64,000 nt of DNA from Culex pipiens pallens (Eukaryota; Arthropoda; Insecta; Diptera; Culicidae), in assembly GCF_016801865.2 (NCBI RefSeq), contig NC_068939.1:122561671-122625670 (forward strand), in the 5' to 3' direction. Of the stretch, positions 61,347 through 64,000 are shown one piece after another (position 1 is the first letter of the stretch; each line of letters starts with the position of its first letter). Made by a program: the position numbers and the translations under genes. The notes beneath the pieces are model-generated. The model saw only the letters and a list, made by a program, of their open reading frames with translations. It was not told the origin of the DNA and did no database searches.

Positions 61347-62300
61347 TTACGGTACGCCACTGGTCATATCCGAAGACTCCAGGCTGAGCAGGTTACGGAT
61401 GGACGTTTCGTTGGGCAGCAACATTGCGGCCTTCATTTTGGAGCACGATAGCGATGTAGAGAACAGGGTGGTCTCGTTACCGCCCATCATCTGGACAGGC
61501 TTGGAGGAGTTGGCAATTGGTTGTTGATTCGGCAAGGAGAGTCGATGTTTTCCGGCTGGGAAGTGAAGCGTCTGAACGGATAGTTCCCGATCACTTCGTC
61601 CTCCTTCGAGAATGACACAGATGTTGCAAATTCGCCGTCAAAATTCATCCGGTCGCGAGATGAGCGTTTGCGGGCGGGAGTTGCTGAAAGAGTAAATGTA
61701 AATGAAATTGACTAGACAATGAACACATTCTCAATACTCACCGGTGACTTCTTCGGTATTCCAGGTAGATGTTCTTGATCAGGTTCGTCGGATCTCGCTC
61801 CAACCTCTGGAAGTAATCCGAGTACGACAGCTCCAGGACCTGCGGCTTTCGTACAGACGGTCCTTCCAGAACTGGTGCAAACTGTTCTTCCGGATGTTTA
61901 GGTAATACTCGTCAAACGTGTCCCGCAACGAGAAATGGACTGCGGACCCTCAGGACATCCCACACTGACCCGTCATCACTTCCAGCACATAATGCTGCTG
62001 ATGGTCGTAAACCGCCGGTACCGAGTGCAACATCCGCGCTGACCACGTCCGATTATGCCGCTACTCGTCGTTTTCCTCTTCCGTTGGATCCTTCTCCTCT
62101 CGTCTACCCACCCGGGCCACCACCACCGAATACAACCGGTACTAATCCACATCCCGACCTCCGCTCCAACCGCATAAACGACGTCCTACAAAAACAAACA
62201 AAATCAATCAAAAAACGCCACCAAACACCCAAGCTTCCTTCTTACCCATTTCGGTCGTGAAACAGCTGCAGGTCCTGCAGGAAGCTGCAGCCATGGCCTT
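61347..62300 (-). pseudogene. Broken ARID-domain gene fragment resembling Bap170/ARID2
   Basis: A GC-rich, spliced-gene-like block on the minus strand. The upstream exon ends at 62246. A 60-bp intron (62245-62186, ATGG|GTAAGA ... TTTTTGTAG|G) and a 58-bp intron (61741-61684, CCG|GTGAGT ... CTCTTTCAG|C) have good splice sites. Conceptual reading gives SFLQDLQLFHDRNGT across the first junction, then DVD-stop-YRLYSVVVAR, then RHNRTWSARMLHSVPAVYDH, then LRDTFDEYYLNI and QFWKDRL. The first parts match the ARID fold (F-L-x-D-L-x-x-F-H...G-T-x-F, then D-L-x-x-L-Y). The later ones recall Bap170/ARID2, the PBAP SWI/SNF subunit, from memory. The middle of the ARID domain is missing. In-frame stops at 62142-62144, 62061-62063 and 61950-61952 and at least one frameshift before 61840 break it. 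Retained introns argue against retrocopying. Confidence 0.55.
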
Positions 62301-62519
62301 ATCCTTTTGAAAACCAACTTTCCCCCAATCCCCCAACCTTGTTCCGCACCCGCACCATCCTCCTTCGAAGGTTTCCGCGTCCAAGTCCTGGCTGCGGCCG
62401 CGTTCGGTTTTGATTGTCGTCGTGGACCACCAATCACTGAACGTTTGTTTACATTTCGGACTTAGTCGTACACGGTTACACGAGAACGACAAAATGAAAG
62501 AAATTATACAGTCGAATTA

Positions 62520-62690
62520 AAAGTTAAACTTTTAAATCAGTTGACAATGAGATTTTCAAAAACTGTAGCAGTAAAAGTTTTCATTTTTAAAACAAGAAAA
62601 AAACTTTTAATGTAGCAAATTTTGACCAACTTTTATTTCAAGAGTAAGTTACTTTTGTTATTACAGTAATATTTTTTTGTGTGTACAGTT
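62520..62690 (+). repeat. AT-rich direct repeat, right copy
   Basis: GTAAAAGTTTTCATTTTTAA, ACAAGAAAAAAACTTTTAATG, AGTTACTTTTG and ATTACAGTAATATTTTTTT recur in the same order and orientation as at 61105-61240 (first 20 bases of each compared). The remaining sequence to 62888 is AT-rich and empty. Confidence 0.5.
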
Positions 62691-62888
62691 ATAAGCTTAA
62701 TGTTAATGTAATGTTGCTCATAACTGGAAATAGATTTTTTTCAGTGTGGTAGAAACCTGGATAGTTAATAAGTAAAATTGTTTGGAGAATCGATTCTCAC
62801 GATAGGGTTTTTAAAATTTTAACGTTTAGACCACTTTTCAAAAAAACAGTTTTAGTAAATGATTTTTGTATTTTGTTAGAAGAGACAT

Positions 62889-64000
62889 GAGCAATTCTCT
62901 GAGATTTCGGTCATTCGATTTTTTTGTATTTTTTAATCCGGCTGAAACTTTTTTGGTGTCTTCGGTATGCCCAAAGAAGCCATTTTGCATCATTAGTTTG
63001 TCCATATAATTTTCCATACAAATTTGGCAGCTGTCCATACAAAAATGATATGTGAAAATTCAAAAATCTGTATCTTTTGAAGGAATTTTTTGATCGATTT
63101 GGTGTCTTCGGCAAAGTTGTAGGTATGGATACGGACTACACTGAAAAAAAATGATACACGGTAAAAAAAATTGGTGATTTTTAATTTAACTTTTTTGTTA
63201 CTAAAACTTGATTTACAAAAAAAACACTATTTTTTATATTTTTTTTTATTTTTTGATATGTGTTAGAGGACATAAAATGCCAACTTTTCAGAAATTTCCA
63301 GAATGGGCAAAAAATCTTTGACCGAGTTATGATTTTTTGAATCAATACAATTTTTTTCAAAAAATCGAAATATTGGTCGCAAACATTTTTCAACTTCATT
63401 TTTCGATGTAAAATCGAATTTGCAATCAAAAAGTACTTTAGTGAATTTTTGATAAAGTGCACCGTTTTCAAGTTATAACCATTTTTAGGTAACTTTTTTG
63501 AAAATAGTCGCAGTTTTTCATTTTTTAAAATAAGTGCCCATGTTTGCCCACCTTTGAAAAAAATATTTTTTAAAGGTTGAGAAAATTCTCTATATTTTGC
63601 TTTTTTGAACTTTGTTGATACGACCCTTAGTTGCTGAGATATTGCCATGCAAAGGTTTAAAAACAGGAAAATTGATGTTTTCTAAGTCTCACCCAAACAA
63701 CCCACCATTTTCTAATGTCGATATCTCAGCAACTAATGGTCCGATTTACAATGTTAAAATATGAAACTTTCGTGAAATTTTCCGATCTTTTCGAAAAAAA
63801 TATTTTCAAAAATGTTAAATCAAGACTAACATTTTATAAGGGCGTAATATTGAATGTTTGGCCCGTTTAAAATGTTAGTCTTGATTTTAATTTTTTTTAA
63901 ATATTTCTTTTTCGAAAAGATCGGAAAATTTCACAAATGTTTCATATTTTAACATTGTAAATCGGACCATTAGTTGCTTAGATATCGACATTAGAAAATG
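62889..64000. repeat. Second copy of the large inverted-repeat element, cut by the window end
   Basis: Starts GAGCAATTCTCTGAGATTTC and follows the left arm of 56312-58149 closely. It passes the centre near 63.8 kb, where AGACTAACATTTTATAAGGG faces AATGTTAGTCTTG, and enters the right arm before the window ends. About 0.7 kb should remain outside. The centre keeps ATCTCAGCAACTAATGGTCC, which has been lost from the corresponding place of the first copy, so the copies are independent insertions rather than one duplicated block. Confidence 0.8.

Noticed and set aside
62208..62492. 94-codon minus-strand frame starting at 62492
   Set aside because: It is not the frame that carries the ARID-like sequence. 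It crosses the donor site into the 60-bp intron.

Overview
This is eukaryotic DNA, almost certainly from a mosquito and probably a culicine (Culex-like). The only securely recognisable gene is seven-up (svp), the insect COUP-TF orphan nuclear receptor. It has very large introns, a 95-bp 3' intron, a GC-rich coding sequence in AT-rich surroundings, and many short fold-back repeats of the kind common in mosquito genomes. The genus is an inference from repeat style and is not proven.

Layout. Positions 1-15454 are upstream svp intron; the exons encoding the N-terminus and zinc-finger DNA-binding domain are not in the window. Positions 15455-15997 are the main ligand-binding-domain (LBD) exon. If its donor is ignored, the same frame runs on to a stop at 16753-16755. 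This gives an alternative receptor C-terminus like the type-2 protein of Drosophila svp, with its own poly(A) signals near 17.08 and 17.43 kb. If the donor is used, a 34.2-kb intron (15998-50169) is removed and two short exons (50170-50327, 50423-50539) complete the LBD with the AF-2 helix. A long 3' UTR follows, with a terminal poly(A) signal at 54115-54120 and three Pumilio-type sites. The first 0.8 kb after the svp stop holds a 243-codon glutamine-rich frame, in the same frame as svp and coding-like in its third-position composition. It is a candidate stop-codon read-through or alternative-splice extension.

The introns hold no supportable second gene, but they are rich in short structured repeats: fold-back elements, locally duplicated modules, an eight-unit tandem array of hairpin units (28.1-29.2 kb), a 197-bp element with near-perfect 31-bp inverted ends, and two recurrent words (CGAGGGGTG and GGCAACACTG), each present 16 times in exact form. 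A 100-N gap at 44648-44747 has the same 12 bp on both sides.

From 54.15 kb onward is AT-rich intergenic DNA. It holds a 1.84-kb large inverted-repeat element (56312-58149), a second copy running off the window end (62889-64000), and between them a GC-rich minus-strand pseudogene (about 61.35-62.30 kb). The pseudogene keeps two consensus short introns and an ARID-domain-like sequence resembling Bap170/ARID2, is broken by three in-frame stops and at least one frameshift, and lies between direct copies of an AT-rich repeat.
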